A stretch of 64,000 nucleotides of DNA from Fictibacillus nanhaiensis (GCA_016401345.1 JAEACG010000001.1:744001-808000); one strand, 5' to 3'; positions 44,349 through 52,379 are shown, counted from the first letter of the stretch. Numbers and translations are program-made. Notes: generated by a model from the sequence alone, not told the origin.

Positions 44349-45209
44349 GTGTTTATCGTGAAACAGCCTTTTGTAAAAGAACCAACATTCAAAGATAAAA
44401 TGAAAACTCATTATGAATCGTATCGCCCTTGGGTACATCGTTCTGCTCGTATCGGGTATCTTTCAAAAGGTATCGTTTATATCATCATCGGCATTCTAGC
44501 GCTAATCATGTCTATAGGAAAACACCCGAATGAAGCGAGTTCAAACGGAGCGCTATACACAATCGCTCAACAGCCATTCGGCCCCGCATTATTAATCGTG
44601 CTTTCCTTAGGTTTGAGTGCATTCGCTTTTTGGCAGATTGTTAAAGCTCTTTTCGATCCTGAGTGTGCAAAACACGATTGGAAAAGATGGTTTAACCGAT
44701 TAAATTTTTTAATCATTGCGGGGATTTATATTGCAATGTGTATCAGTTCATTACGCATCTTGTTTCGTGCAAGAGCAAAATCTTCTGATGAAACTTACCA
44801 AACGCTTTCTGCACAAATGCTCTCACAGCCTTTTGGTCAACTGTTAGTCGCTATTGGAGGTATTGTTTTTGCCATAACAGGAATCGTATTTATGTTTCGA
44901 GCCTTTACACACCGATTTAAACGCGACTTAAAGAAGAATGAAATGAACAAAAAAGAATGGCGATGGAGCGGTTATATTGGAACATTTGGAATGGCTGCCC
45001 GCGGTATCGTTTTTATGATTATTGCATTCTTTCTAGTTCGTACGGCTATACTTGCTGATCCAAAAGAAACTCGGGGTTTGGATGGCGCACTCTTAGAGCT
45101 TGCGTCACAGCCGTTTGGTCCAGTGCTTCTCGCCATCGTAGCAATCGGCTTTATATCGTACGGTATTTTCATGTTCGCAAGTGCTCGATATAGACGATTG
45201 AATAACTAG
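44349..45209 (+). CDS. DUF1206 membrane protein
   Basis: A 286-aa protein made of three DUF1206 repeats, each with two transmembrane helices and a conserved start (ARIGYLSKGIVYIIIG; AQMLSQPFGQLLVAIGG; GMAARGIVFMIIAFF) and a repeated QPFGP/QPFGQ turn. The function of the family is unknown. GTG 44349 lies only 4 nt after AAAGGAG, and GTG 44358 is an alternative. It is probably cotranscribed with the AI-2E gene. Confidence 0.85.
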   Translation: MFIVKQPFVKEPTFKDKMKTHYESYRPWVHRSARIGYLSKGIVYIIIGILALIMSIGKHPNEASSNGALYTIAQQPFGPALLIVLSLGLSAFAFWQIVKALFDPECAKHDWKRWFNRLNFLIIAGIYIAMCISSLRILFRARAKSSDETYQTLSAQMLSQPFGQLLVAIGGIVFAITGIVFMFRAFTHRFKRDLKKNEMNKKEWRWSGYIGTFGMAARGIVFMIIAFFLVRTAILADPKETRGLDGALLELASQPFGPVLLAIVAIGFISYGIFMFASARYRRLNN

Positions 45210-45211
45210 AT

Positions 45212-45245
45212 AAAGGCCCCGGTCTCATATGAGACCGGGGCCTTT
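45212..45245. terminator. Perfect palindromic terminator after the DUF1206 gene
   Basis: A 34-bp perfect palindrome (17-bp arms, GGCCCCGGTCTC core) with TTT tail. A further stem AAAGACAT/ATGTCTTT (45257-45282) follows before the repeat. Confidence 0.85.
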
Positions 45246-45286
45246 GTCTTTGTGGGAAAGACATAATCGAAAAAATGTCTTTCTTG

Positions 45287-45310
45287 GGGGTCTGACCCGG
45301 GTCAGACCCC
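45287..45310. repeat. Copy 4 of the palindrome family (24-bp perfect palindrome)
   Basis: Two inverted cores, GGGGTCTGACCC then GGGTCAGACCCC, fused without a spacer. The stop codon and last codons (SGV) of the Fsr-type gene lie inside it. Confidence 0.87.
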
Positions 45311-46537
45311 TGAAGACCATTTCTTAAGCGTTTTATCTTTTGGCAGCATGACAGTTAACAATCCTACTAACGGCAAGAAGCTGATCAAAAACATCGTGTT
45401 TGAGATGCTTGTAACGTCAGCGACCTTACCAAGCACTACCGATCCGAGCGCTCCCATACCAAACGCCAGACCTACGATCAAACCTGACACCATGCCTATT
45501 CTGCCTGGTACTAGTTCTTGAGCATACACGACCGTCACCGAAAAACTCGTGTTCAAAATGAAACCGATTAAGAAGAACAAAGGAATAACGGCCCACAGTC
45601 CTACGTGTGGAAGAAGGAGAGCGAGTGGAGCAGTTCCGACCATCGACCAAAAGATCATGTTTCTCTTTCCTAGCCGGTCTGCGATCGGTCCTCCAAAGAA
45701 TGTTCCGAGTACACCGGAGGCCATGAAAACAAATAAATAAACTTGAGCTTGTCTAATCGTTAAACCATAATCATCGATCAAGTAAAATTGATAATAGTTT
45801 CCGATTCCAGAGAAATACCATGAACGAGCAAATACTAAAAATACGAGTAATGCCATCGCTCCTATTACTTGTTTTTTTCGCTTTCTATCAATCTTTTTCT
45901 TCTCGCCAGTTTGCTTTTGAACGCGAGGAAAATGCACGAGCTGTTTAGCATACCAGCCTGAAACATAAAACAGTACAAAAATGGCGATAGCCGCCAGTGA
46001 AGTAAACCATACAGCTCCAAACTGTCCGAGTGGGACGAATACAAGTGCCGTCATCACAGGAGCGAGCGAACTGCCTGTATTGCCTCCTACTTGATAGATG
46101 GATTGAGCTAGACCTCGGCGGTTTCCTGCTGCCATATACGCGACTCTAGAGCCCTCAGGGTGAAAGACAGCAGACCCTAAGCCGATTCCAACTACCGAGA
46201 GTATGATCATGTAAAAGGAATCTGCAAACGCGATGCCTAACATACCTATTAAACTTGCCATCATACCAACAGGTAGGATATAAGGTGATGTCGTTCTATC
46301 CGTATACCAACCAATCACTGGCTGCATGATAGAAGACGTGATGTTTAAAGTAAAAGCAATCCAACCAAGCTGAGTAAATGAAAGATTCATTGATTTCTCT
46401 AAAATTGGAAAGATGGCTGGAATAACCGCCTGCATAGAGTCATTTAATAAATGCACAAAACTTATCGCAAAAAGAATAGAATAGATCGTTTTTTGTTGGT
46501 TAGAAGTATCTGTTGACTTGCCTGTGGTAGCTGACAT
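45302..46537 (-). CDS. fsr: MFS transporter, fosmidomycin-resistance (Fsr) type
   Basis: A 411-aa, 12-helix major facilitator protein. The blocks HLLNDSMQAVIPAIFPILE, QPVIGWYTD, GSAVFHPEGSRVAYMA and GLAQSIYQVGGNTGSS closely follow the E. coli Fsr family, which exports fosmidomycin and related compounds. ATG 46537 follows AAGGAATG. The final codons (SGV, stop) are provided by the repeat palindrome, so the original C-terminus may have been altered by it. Real substrate in this organism is unknown. Confidence 0.87.
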   Translation of the reverse strand: MSATTGKSTDTSNQQKTIYSILFAISFVHLLNDSMQAVIPAIFPILEKSMNLSFTQLGWIAFTLNITSSIMQPVIGWYTDRTTSPYILPVGMMASLIGMLGIAFADSFYMIILSVVGIGLGSAVFHPEGSRVAYMAAGNRRGLAQSIYQVGGNTGSSLAPVMTALVFVPLGQFGAVWFTSLAAIAIFVLFYVSGWYAKQLVHFPRVQKQTGEKKKIDRKRKKQVIGAMALLVFLVFARSWYFSGIGNYYQFYLIDDYGLTIRQAQVYLFVFMASGVLGTFFGGPIADRLGKRNMIFWSMVGTAPLALLLPHVGLWAVIPLFFLIGFILNTSFSVTVVYAQELVPGRIGMVSGLIVGLAFGMGALGSVVLGKVADVTSISNTMFLISFLPLVGLLTVMLPKDKTLKKWSSGV

Positions 46538-46710
46538 GCTTCATTCCTTCTTTCGTTTATCTTTGCAAACTCATATACTGTTGAACAATGCAACTTACAT
46601 TAGATTACCATATTCAGCCTGATCAGAACGAAATGGCATGCATCTGAAGTTCAAAATGAAACAAACACTCGTAGAGAAAATCTTAAAACAAGACGGGAAA
46701 TAAATTGTTT

Positions 46711-46723
46711 GGGGACTGACCCC
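46711..46723. repeat. Copy 5 (variant) of the palindrome family
   Basis: GGGGACTGACCCC with the same left flank as the thiM copy (AATTGTTT). It differs from the core at one central base, about 70 bp downstream of clpP. The rest of the gap 46538-46710 shows no gene. Confidence 0.7.
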
Positions 46724-46734
46724 ATCAGTACATA

Positions 46735-46763
46735 AGAAAGCCAGTCGTTGATCACGACTGGCT
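46735..46763 (-). terminator. Terminator of the clpP operon
   Basis: 10-bp perfect stem AGCCAGTCGT/ACGACTGGCT with a 5-nt loop and TTTCTT tail on the minus strand. Confidence 0.85.
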
Positions 46764-46790
46764 ACCATGCACTTATCTCTCTTCTATCTC

Positions 46791-47372
46791 TTAGATCTTC
46801 TCGATCACTTTATCAATGATCCCGTATTTCAATGCTTCTTCTGCAGACATGAAATAATCACGGTCAGTGTCTTTTTCTACCTTCTCGATCGGTTGACCCG
46901 AACGGTCAGAGATGATCTTATTCAACAACTCACGAGTCTGCAGGATGCGCTTCGCGTGAATTGCCATATCGGATGCCTGCCCTTGTGTTCCGCCTAATGG
47001 CTGGTGTATCATCACTTCTGCGTTCGGAAGCGCGTAGCGTTTTCCTTTTGCACCAGCTACCATGAGTACAGCTCCCATTGACGCCGCCATCCCGATACAG
47101 ATCGTTGAAACATCTGGTTTGATGAACTGCATCGTGTCGTAGATTGCGAGACCTGCTGTAACAGAACCTCCTGGTGAGTTGATGTAGATGGAGATATCTT
47201 TATCCGGATCTTCAGCAGCTAAGAAGAGCAATTGAGCAACGATAGAATTTGCCACGTTATCATCGATCGCACTTCCTAGCATAATAATTCTGTCTTTTAA
47301 TAAACGCGAATAAATATCATAAGATCGCTCTCCACGATTTGTCGACTCTACTACCATAGGGATTAAATTCAT
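46791..47372 (-). CDS. clpP: ATP-dependent Clp protease proteolytic subunit (probable second ClpP)
   Basis: Serine protease ring that degrades proteins delivered by ClpX or ClpC. The 193-aa sequence has the intact triad Ser98 (GMAASMGA), His123 (MIHQPLGG) and Asp172. The N-terminus ([28 protein letters not shown]) fits ClpP. Variable parts ([30 protein letters not shown]) differ from the main B. subtilis ClpP and look like the extra ClpP1 of some Bacillus species. It is third in an operon with an HTH regulator and a small protein, which is not the usual setting of housekeeping clpP. ATG 47372 follows AGGAGG. Confidence 0.94.
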   Translation of the reverse strand: MNLIPMVVESTNRGERSYDIYSRLLKDRIIMLGSAIDDNVANSIVAQLLFLAAEDPDKDISIYINSPGGSVTAGLAIYDTMQFIKPDVSTICIGMAASMGAVLMVAGAKGKRYALPNAEVMIHQPLGGTQGQASDMAIHAKRILQTRELLNKIISDRSGQPIEKVEKDTDRDYFMSAEEALKYGIIDKVIEKI

Positions 47373-47387
47373 CTGTTTTCCTCCTAG

Positions 47388-47597
47388 TTAGGCTGCAATT
47401 GCCATTGGGTTTGTATTTGTTTTTGGTGAAACATGTATTTTACCAAATCCTGACGTGATAAAAATGATCTTAGCCGGCTCCTGCACCGTTTCTGTTTCTT
47501 TCACCTGTACTTCCGTTTTCATAGGAATGATGTTCGCATCCTCATTTGCCACTTCAGAATTGATCGGGATAACAGTACCTTTGCTCTTCTTATTCAC
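47388..47597 (-). CDS. Small protein with SsrA-like C-terminus, between HTH regulator and ClpP
   Basis: A 69-aa protein with no domain I recognise: basic start (MNKKSKG), an acidic/polar middle, one hydrophobic stretch (AKIIFITSGF) and the C-terminus NPMAIAA. The last residues resemble the ClpXP-recognised SsrA tag (ALAA). GTG 47597 overlaps the stop of the HTH gene (GTGA) and has GGAGG 9 nt upstream. clpP begins 16 bp after its stop. Coupled translation and the AIAA end suggest a ClpP substrate or reporter, but this is inference. Confidence 0.75.
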   Translation of the reverse strand: MNKKSKGTVIPINSEVANEDANIIPMKTEVQVKETETVQEPAKIIFITSGFGKIHVSPKTNTNPMAIAA

Positions 47598-48196
47598 GTT
47601 GTGCCGCCTCCTTCAGGTTTTGGATACATCGCCATTGAAACGTGATACACTTTTGCGTTCTCTTCGTTTGGTCTGTGGTGTTTTTGTATGAGAGTGGTGA
47701 GCATATCTGCATATTCCTGTAAAAATGCATTGCGGTGTTCCATGGTAGAAAGTGCTAGTTCCATTTCTACTACTGCGCTTGGTATCTCTTCTTCCTCCGA
47801 TTGCTCCATTAAAGAAATGGCATCCCGCTTCATCTTCTCTGTAAGGGATAACACATGAGCAAGAGCGGTTTGATCTTGGAGTTTTTTTATCGTATCAGAA
47901 GAGAGACCTAATGAATCTGACAATAAAAAAGAACGGCCGGCACTTACATATAGAACTTCTACAAGGTTCCTAACATTCCTTGTGCCTGCGCGAATCACAA
48001 GGCCCACTTTTTCTAGTGCTTTAAGATGATAATTAATCTTTTGAGCGGAATCGTTCATTCTTTTTGATAGCTCTGTCGCAGAACGCGGCTCTTTTAACAA
48101 ACTTATGAGCTCAGATCTTACAGGATGCAATAGTGCAGCTGCTTGTTCCGGTTCTGTGACAATAAACGTCTCTGGCATTCTTTGATTCCTCTTCAC
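47594..48196 (-). CDS. ArsR-like helix-turn-helix regulator of the clpP operon
   Basis: About 200 aa. An N-terminal winged helix of ArsR/HTH_20 type (HPVRSELISLLKEPRSATELSKRM, then KINYHLKALEKVGLV) is followed by a long helical C-terminal part of unknown role. Start choice is uncertain: GTG 48196 is 6 nt from GAGGTG, ATG 48178 is 9 nt from AAGAGG, and ATG 48202 overlaps the site. It is first gene of the operon. Its promoter has three TTACRT boxes at 18-bp spacing, which it probably binds. Confidence 0.85.
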   Translation of the reverse strand: MKRNQRMPETFIVTEPEQAAALLHPVRSELISLLKEPRSATELSKRMNDSAQKINYHLKALEKVGLVIRAGTRNVRNLVEVLYVSAGRSFLLSDSLGLSSDTIKKLQDQTALAHVLSLTEKMKRDAISLMEQSEEEEIPSAVVEMELALSTMEHRNAFLQEYADMLTTLIQKHHRPNEENAKVYHVSMAMYPKPEGGGTT

Positions 48197-48230
48197 TCTC
48201 ATCACCTCACTTCACAATAATATATGTTCG

Positions 48231-48290
48231 TTACATAAAAATATTTCTTTACGTAAAATTATTTTATTACGTTCAGTATCATTTTGTCAA
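48231..48290 (-). promoter_or_regulatory. clpP-operon promoter with three 18-bp-spaced boxes
   Basis: TTGACA (48285-48290), 18 nt, TAAAAT (48261-48266) on the minus strand. Boxes TTACATAA (48231), TTACGTAA (48249) and TTACGTTC (48267) begin exactly 18 bp apart. The last fills the spacer next to the -10. Confidence 0.6.
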
Positions 48291-48324
48291 AGATTTGAAA
48301 AAAATATACGTTTGCCTAAAAATA

Positions 48325-48361
48325 AAGAAAACAGACTGATTTTCATTTCAGCCTGCTTTCT
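48325..48361 (-). terminator. Terminator after the small membrane gene
   Basis: 13-bp arms with two mismatches (GAAAACAGACTGA / TCAGCCTGCTTTC) and a T-rich minus-strand tail. Confidence 0.6.
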
Positions 48362-48375
48362 ATACATTATCCTTT

Positions 48376-48615
48376 TTATACAAACGGTACGATTCCAAGA
48401 ATGAAAAAGACCGTGGCCATTCCTGTGTTCAACCAAAACTCAGTTTTTTGATTAAATATTTTTCGCTCAACTGCACGAAAGATAAAGATCACCATCAAGA
48501 TTGAAAATAATACAGTGGGATTTTCCCAAGTCTTACCGTTATAAATAGCTAAAAGCAGTCCAAAAAACATAAGAACCATCTCTGTATACACCCAGGGTTT
48601 TGGACGTTTTTTCAT
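48376..48615 (-). CDS. Small three-helix membrane protein
   Basis: A 79-aa protein with three hydrophobic segments (about residues 8-24, 32-48, 60-78) and a basic start (MKKRPKPW). The family is not recognised. AGGAGG lies 11 nt before ATG 48615. A terminator follows, and the thi operon ends 71 bp upstream on the same strand, so it may be read from that operon. Confidence 0.7.
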   Translation of the reverse strand: MKKRPKPWVYTEMVLMFFGLLLAIYNGKTWENPTVLFSILMVIFIFRAVERKIFNQKTEFWLNTGMATVFFILGIVPFV

Positions 48616-48686
48616 CCGATCTTCCCCCTCCTATTCAGGTTGATAGTACACATTGTACGGTATGTGAGCCTATCCGGTGCATAACT

Positions 48687-49205
48687 TCATAGAGCTTTTT
48701 CTTCATTCGATCCTAGCCAGTTTTTTGCCGCTGCATTTTTAAAAAGAAGACGGAGAATTAGCAACCCGATCACTCCACCAATGATGGAGCTAACCAAAAA
48801 AGGAGTGACAAAAAAGAATGCACCCGTTTTTGATCCTAAGAAAACAGTAGCAACCGGCACTGCTATAACAGCTCCTATAATTCCAGTTCCAACCCATTCC
48901 CCTATTACTGCGAACGTGTATTTTTTTCCCTTTTTATAAAGGTAACCGGCCAAAAATGCACCGATCATTCCCCCCGGAAAAGCAAGCAGAGAGCCGATTC
49001 CAATTAAGTTACGAAGCAAACCGATACTGAATGCGACGATTACCGCCGGAATGGGTCCGAGCATCACACCAGCCATCACGTTGATCGCATGCTGAACGGG
49101 AAACGCTTTTGCTACTCCAGCAGGAATATATAACAAATGTGAACAGATCGTCCCGATCGCGACTAACATAGCCATTACAGTAAGTTTTTGAACAGATATC
49201 TTCAC
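48687..49205 (-). CDS. thiW: ThiW, thiazole-specific S component of ECF transporter
   Basis: A 172-aa membrane protein with about five helices, matching ThiW: substrate-binding subunit of an energy-coupling-factor transporter thought to import hydroxyethylthiazole. Blocks IPAGVAKAFPVQHAINVMAGVMLGP and RNLIGIGSLLAFPGGMIGAFLAG are typical. GTG 49205 overlaps the stop of thiE (GTGA). Fourth gene of the TPP-riboswitch operon. The shared ECF ATPases are encoded elsewhere. Confidence 0.9.
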   Translation of the reverse strand: MKISVQKLTVMAMLVAIGTICSHLLYIPAGVAKAFPVQHAINVMAGVMLGPIPAVIVAFSIGLLRNLIGIGSLLAFPGGMIGAFLAGYLYKKGKKYTFAVIGEWVGTGIIGAVIAVPVATVFLGSKTGAFFFVTPFLVSSIIGGVIGLLILRLLFKNAAAKNWLGSNEEKAL

Positions 49206-49879
49206 TTCACTTCTCTTTTCGCTGTTTGAATAGCAAAAAGCAGGTTGCTTGAAGCGGAAGAAGGATCAACTGCACCACTTATTTCTGAGATTAGAGCTAC
49301 ACCATCCGCACCTGCCTTAATGACTTCACTCGCGTTTTGCAGCGTAATCCCGCCGATACCAACAAGCGGAATGTTCACTTGATTGCTGCGAAGTTCTGCG
49401 ATTAGATCAACGCCTACAGGTTTCTTCGCATCAGGTTTTGTACTCGTCTGATAGATCGGGCCAGCACCAATATAATCGGCTCCATGTTCGATGGCATCCT
49501 TCGCCTCAGCAAGTGTGTGAGCTGACACACCTAAAAGTTTACCTTCTGTTTCTTTACGAATATACGCCAGATTACCATCTGTTTGACCAACATGAAGTCC
49601 ATCCGCATCAACAGCTTTCATCAAATCTAGGTCGTCATTCACGATAAATAGCACATCATGTTTGTGGCATATTTCCTTTGCGCGCTTTGCCATTTCTAAC
49701 TGTTTCTGACCACTCAAGCAGTTAACACCTTTTTCACGAAACTGAAACGTGGTAATTCCACCTTGAATCGCTTGCACAAGAATACGATAAAAATCTTCTG
49801 GTGAACAGCAGTTCATCGTCCCTGCTACATAATAGAGTGATAGATCTTGTTGTAAACGTGTCTTTGCTTGAGTTTTCAT
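49202..49879 (-). CDS. thiE: Thiamine-phosphate synthase
   Basis: Joins HMP-pyrophosphate and thiazole phosphate to thiamine phosphate. A 225-aa TIM barrel with the family sequences FQFREKG, NDDLDLMKAVDADGLHVGQ, GVSAHTLAEAKDA, YIGAGPIYQTSTKPDA and VGIGGIT. ATG 49879 overlaps the thiM stop (ATGA). Third gene of the thi operon. Confidence 0.96.
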   Translation of the reverse strand: MKTQAKTRLQQDLSLYYVAGTMNCCSPEDFYRILVQAIQGGITTFQFREKGVNCLSGQKQLEMAKRAKEICHKHDVLFIVNDDLDLMKAVDADGLHVGQTDGNLAYIRKETEGKLLGVSAHTLAEAKDAIEHGADYIGAGPIYQTSTKPDAKKPVGVDLIAELRSNQVNIPLVGIGGITLQNASEVIKAGADGVALISEISGAVDPSSASSNLLFAIQTAKREVK

Positions 49880-50778
49880 CGGTTCGCTCCCTCCTTCAAC
49901 ACGTGATCTTGCCAGTGGATGGATCCGTGAAATATCTCATGAGTAGATTCTAAACTATAGAGCTGATCGAGAAGGTTTTGCTGAAAGCTTCCAGGGCCTT
50001 TGGCCGTTTTCACAGCCTCTTCAGCCGCCTTAGTGAGCATCAATAGTGCAAGTGCTGTTCGTTCTAGTATCGGAAGGTCAACTTTAGCTCTTGTAACTTC
50101 TTTTTTCCGATTTCCCTGATAGAGAGCTACCATTGATGTAGCAAAGCATCCTGTCCCGGTGACATAGGAGAGCATCGGATCTCCATGAGAAAGTACGATT
50201 GCTCTTTCACCATCTGAAATAACATCTTTAGTTCCAGTCATGGCGATAAGACAGCCTGTTTGCTTCGCAGCAGCTCTAGCAAGCTTGATGAGATCCTCTT
50301 CTGAGTTAGCTAGATCACCATCTACTCCTCTGCCTTCCCATGCGCCTTCAGCCAAAAACTGCATCTCAGCAGCATTACCGCAAATTGTTAGAATTGTTTG
50401 GGGTCTGACCCCCTTCAATTCTGAATATTCAAACAATAACTTCCTTACAAGCTCTTGCCTGAATGATGATAATCCTATCCCCACTGGATCGAGGACTACT
50501 GGCACTTCTGCATGCATTGCTCTTCGTAGAGCGAGTATCATAGATTTCGCTGATGCTTCATCTAAAGTACCGATGTTTAGTACTAAAGCATCGGCCACAC
50601 TTACTGCTTCTTCTACTTCACATGCGTCATGCACCATCATTGGACTTCCTCCTGCTGAGAGGACACCATTAGCTAGAAAGTTCATGGTTACGTTATTCGT
50701 TATATGATGAACGAGCGGCTTTTCTTCTCTGATCTGTGATACGAACGTTTTCCATTCTTGTATTCTAGTATTGTTCAT
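49876..50778 (-). CDS. thiM: Hydroxyethylthiazole kinase with an in-frame repeat insertion
   Basis: Phosphorylates hydroxyethylthiazole for thiamine salvage. Family blocks are PLVHHITNNVTMNFLANGVLSAGGSPMM, LNIGTLD, LDPVGIG, GNAAEM, AMTGTKDVI and GTGCFATS with the catalytic Cys. Between DPVG and GNAAE the protein has 33 residues against 24 in B. subtilis ThiM, and the extra part (LKGVRPQTI) is encoded by a GGGGTCAGACCCC palindrome, with IRGNAAE changed to ICGNAAE. The frame is kept, so it may still work. ATG 50778 lies 7 nt after GGAGG and the start overlaps the thiD end by 14 bp. Confidence 0.93.
   Translation of the reverse strand: MNNTRIQEWKTFVSQIREEKPLVHHITNNVTMNFLANGVLSAGGSPMMVHDACEVEEAVSVADALVLNIGTLDEASAKSMILALRRAMHAEVPVVLDPVGIGLSSFRQELVRKLLFEYSELKGVRPQTILTICGNAAEMQFLAEGAWEGRGVDGDLANSEEDLIKLARAAAKQTGCLIAMTGTKDVISDGERAIVLSHGDPMLSYVTGTGCFATSMVALYQGNRKKEVTRAKVDLPILERTALALLMLTKAAEEAVKTAKGPGSFQQNLLDQLYSLESTHEIFHGSIHWQDHVLKEGANR
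50390..50422. repeat. Copy 6 of the palindrome family, inside thiM
   Basis: GGGGTCTGACCCC (50400-50412) flanked by AGAATTG/CAATTCT arms, a 33-bp imperfect palindrome = 11 codons. It shares the AATTGTTT flank with copy 5. Confidence 0.85.
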
Positions 50779-51589
50779 GTGTAACCCTCCTATAAGCGAA
50801 ATGATTGACCGGTCCATGACCTGAACCAACATCAATTCCATGTTCGATAGCGGTTTGTATATATTTTTTTGCACACACTATCGCATTCTCTGCTTTCTTG
50901 CCAGAGGCAAGCTCAGCTGCTATAGCCGCTGAGAACGTACACCCTGTTCCGTGTGTATTTTTTGTTTGAATCCGCTTCTCTACAAGTTCGATCATTTCAA
51001 TGCCATTAAAGACAAGATCTGATACAAATTCACCATCTCCAAAGTGTCCACCTTTAACAACAACATGATCAGCACCAGCGTCAAATAAAACTCTTGCCGC
51101 CTCAATTCTAGCTTCAATGCAGTCTATCTTTATCCCTGTTAATGCTTCTGCTTCTGGAATGTTAGGTGTGATGATTTTTGCGAGTGGAAGCATGCATGTT
51201 TTCATCGCATGAAGTGCTTCTTCACCTAACAGCGTTGCGCCTCCTTTTGCGATCATGACTGGGTCAACGACTACGTTCTCCCATTGAAATTCCCTTATCA
51301 TATATGCTGTTCTCTCGATATACTCACCTGAAAAAAGCATTCCTGTCTTAATGGCATCCGGCGTCAGATCAGTCCCTATTGACTTCAACTGAGCTTCTAA
51401 TCCCTCTATTGCGACTGGAAATATCCCTTGGACACCTGTTGTGTTCTGAGCAGTAACTGCAGTAAGAACCGACATACCGTACACACCTAATTCTTGAAAC
51501 GTTTTTAAATCAGCCTGAATGCCTGCTCCCCCGCCACTGTCTGATCCTGCGATCGTGAGGGCTTTACTAACTTTTATCAAATGTGCCAT
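50765..51589 (-). CDS. thiD: Hydroxymethylpyrimidine / phosphomethylpyrimidine kinase
   Basis: Phosphorylates HMP and HMP-P. A 274-aa ribokinase-fold enzyme with TIAGSDSGGGAGIQADLKTF, LDPVMIAKGG-like (VVDPVMIAKGG), VVVKGGHFGDG and the anion-hole motif THGTGCTFSAAIAAELA. ATG 51589 follows AGGAGG. First gene of the operon, downstream of a TPP riboswitch terminator. Confidence 0.95.
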   Translation of the reverse strand: MAHLIKVSKALTIAGSDSGGGAGIQADLKTFQELGVYGMSVLTAVTAQNTTGVQGIFPVAIEGLEAQLKSIGTDLTPDAIKTGMLFSGEYIERTAYMIREFQWENVVVDPVMIAKGGATLLGEEALHAMKTCMLPLAKIITPNIPEAEALTGIKIDCIEARIEAARVLFDAGADHVVVKGGHFGDGEFVSDLVFNGIEMIELVEKRIQTKNTHGTGCTFSAAIAAELASGKKAENAIVCAKKYIQTAIEHGIDVGSGHGPVNHFAYRRVTHEQY

Positions 51590-51614
51590 AACTTCTACCT
51601 CCTAGTTGTCTATG

Positions 51615-51647
51615 CAAAAAAGCCACCCGCTTATTTAGCGGGTGGCT
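51615..51647 (-). terminator. Terminator of the TPP riboswitch (expression platform)
   Basis: 11-bp perfect stem AGCCACCCGCT/AGCGGGTGGCT with a 5-nt loop and six T on the minus strand, 26 bp before thiD. Confidence 0.92.
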
Positions 51648-51687
51648 TAAATTTTCAAATCATAAAGGAAACGATAGTTTATCCACG

Positions 51688-51775
51688 CCGCTTCCCTACG
51701 CCAGTATGAACTGGATCAGGTTCAAAGGGTCGAAAGTCATAACCTTCTCTCAGCTTAGAATAAGCACCCCTAGCG
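51688..51775 (-). promoter_or_regulatory. TPP riboswitch (Thi box) of the thi operon
   Basis: The minus strand carries the conserved aptamer blocks GGGGTGC, CTGAGA, ACCCTTTGAACCTGATC, and CTGGCGTAGGGAAGCGG. It is followed by the terminator at 51615-51647, so binding of thiamine pyrophosphate should stop transcription before thiD. Confidence 0.96.
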
Positions 51776-51799
51776 AAATAACAATATTGAGTTAACACA

Positions 51800-51829
51800 A
51801 TCCTACTCATACATAAACAATAATGTCAA
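51800..51829 (-). promoter_or_regulatory. Promoter of the thi operon
   Basis: TTGACA (51824-51829), 18 nt, TAGGAT (51800-51805) on the minus strand, 30 bp before the aptamer. The stretch 51830-52056 to its right has no gene and no further clear signal. Confidence 0.65.
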
Positions 51830-52056
51830 TATTTTTTAGGTTATCGGTTTCAAAAAGTTTAACCCTCTTGAAATACGGGGAAATAATAACTAACACAGAA
51901 TTACAACATAAAAAACATAGAAATAAAACATTCGTAACAAATAGTTTTTACCAGAAATAAAAATTACAATTCACTAACATTTTTCCCAGAAGGTGGTGAA
52001 AGAAAGGTACTTTAGAAGCAATAAAGAAATTTTTTCTGAATTTTCAAACAAAATGG

Positions 52057-52085
52057 TTGTCATTAGGCATCTTGCTCAGTATACT
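52057..52085 (+). promoter_or_regulatory. Promoter of the IDEAL-domain gene
   Basis: TTGTCA (52057-52062), 17 nt, TATACT (52080-52085), 63 bp before the start codon. Confidence 0.65.
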
Positions 52086-52148
52086 AGTAGAAACCTAGAA
52101 ACATAAAAGGTTAATTGGATAGGGAGATAATTTAAGGAGGGAAACAGG

Positions 52149-52379
52149 ATGAAAGACAAAAATGCTTCTTTTAACAAGAACCAAAATGAAATGGTGCAGT
52201 ACAAACAACAAAAAAGAGACCCATTTGCCTTCAGCCTTATTGCCCAAATGGTACTGGATGAGGCCCTTCACAATTATTACAGAGAATATTATGAAAGAGA
52301 AATTGACAATGCCTTGGATACAAAAGATAAAGAACGATTCATGAAATTGAGCGCAGAGTACAAAGCGTTTCTCAGTTAG
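52149..52379 (+). CDS. IDEAL-domain protein
   Basis: A 76-aa cytoplasmic protein. A polar N-terminus is followed by a short hydrophobic helix (FAFSLIAQMVLDEAL) and the IDEAL motif region (EREIDNALDTKDKERFMKLSAEYK), found at the C-terminus of several Firmicutes proteins. Function is unknown; in larger relatives the motif may mediate binding. ATG 52149 follows AAGGAGGG. It has its own promoter and terminator. Confidence 0.84.
   Translation: MKDKNASFNKNQNEMVQYKQQKRDPFAFSLIAQMVLDEALHNYYREYYEREIDNALDTKDKERFMKLSAEYKAFLS

Noticed and set aside
45212-45282. CRISPR repeats, because several hairpins and palindromes follow one another
   Set aside because: The palindromes differ from one another and have no regular spacers; they are terminators and the dispersed repeat.
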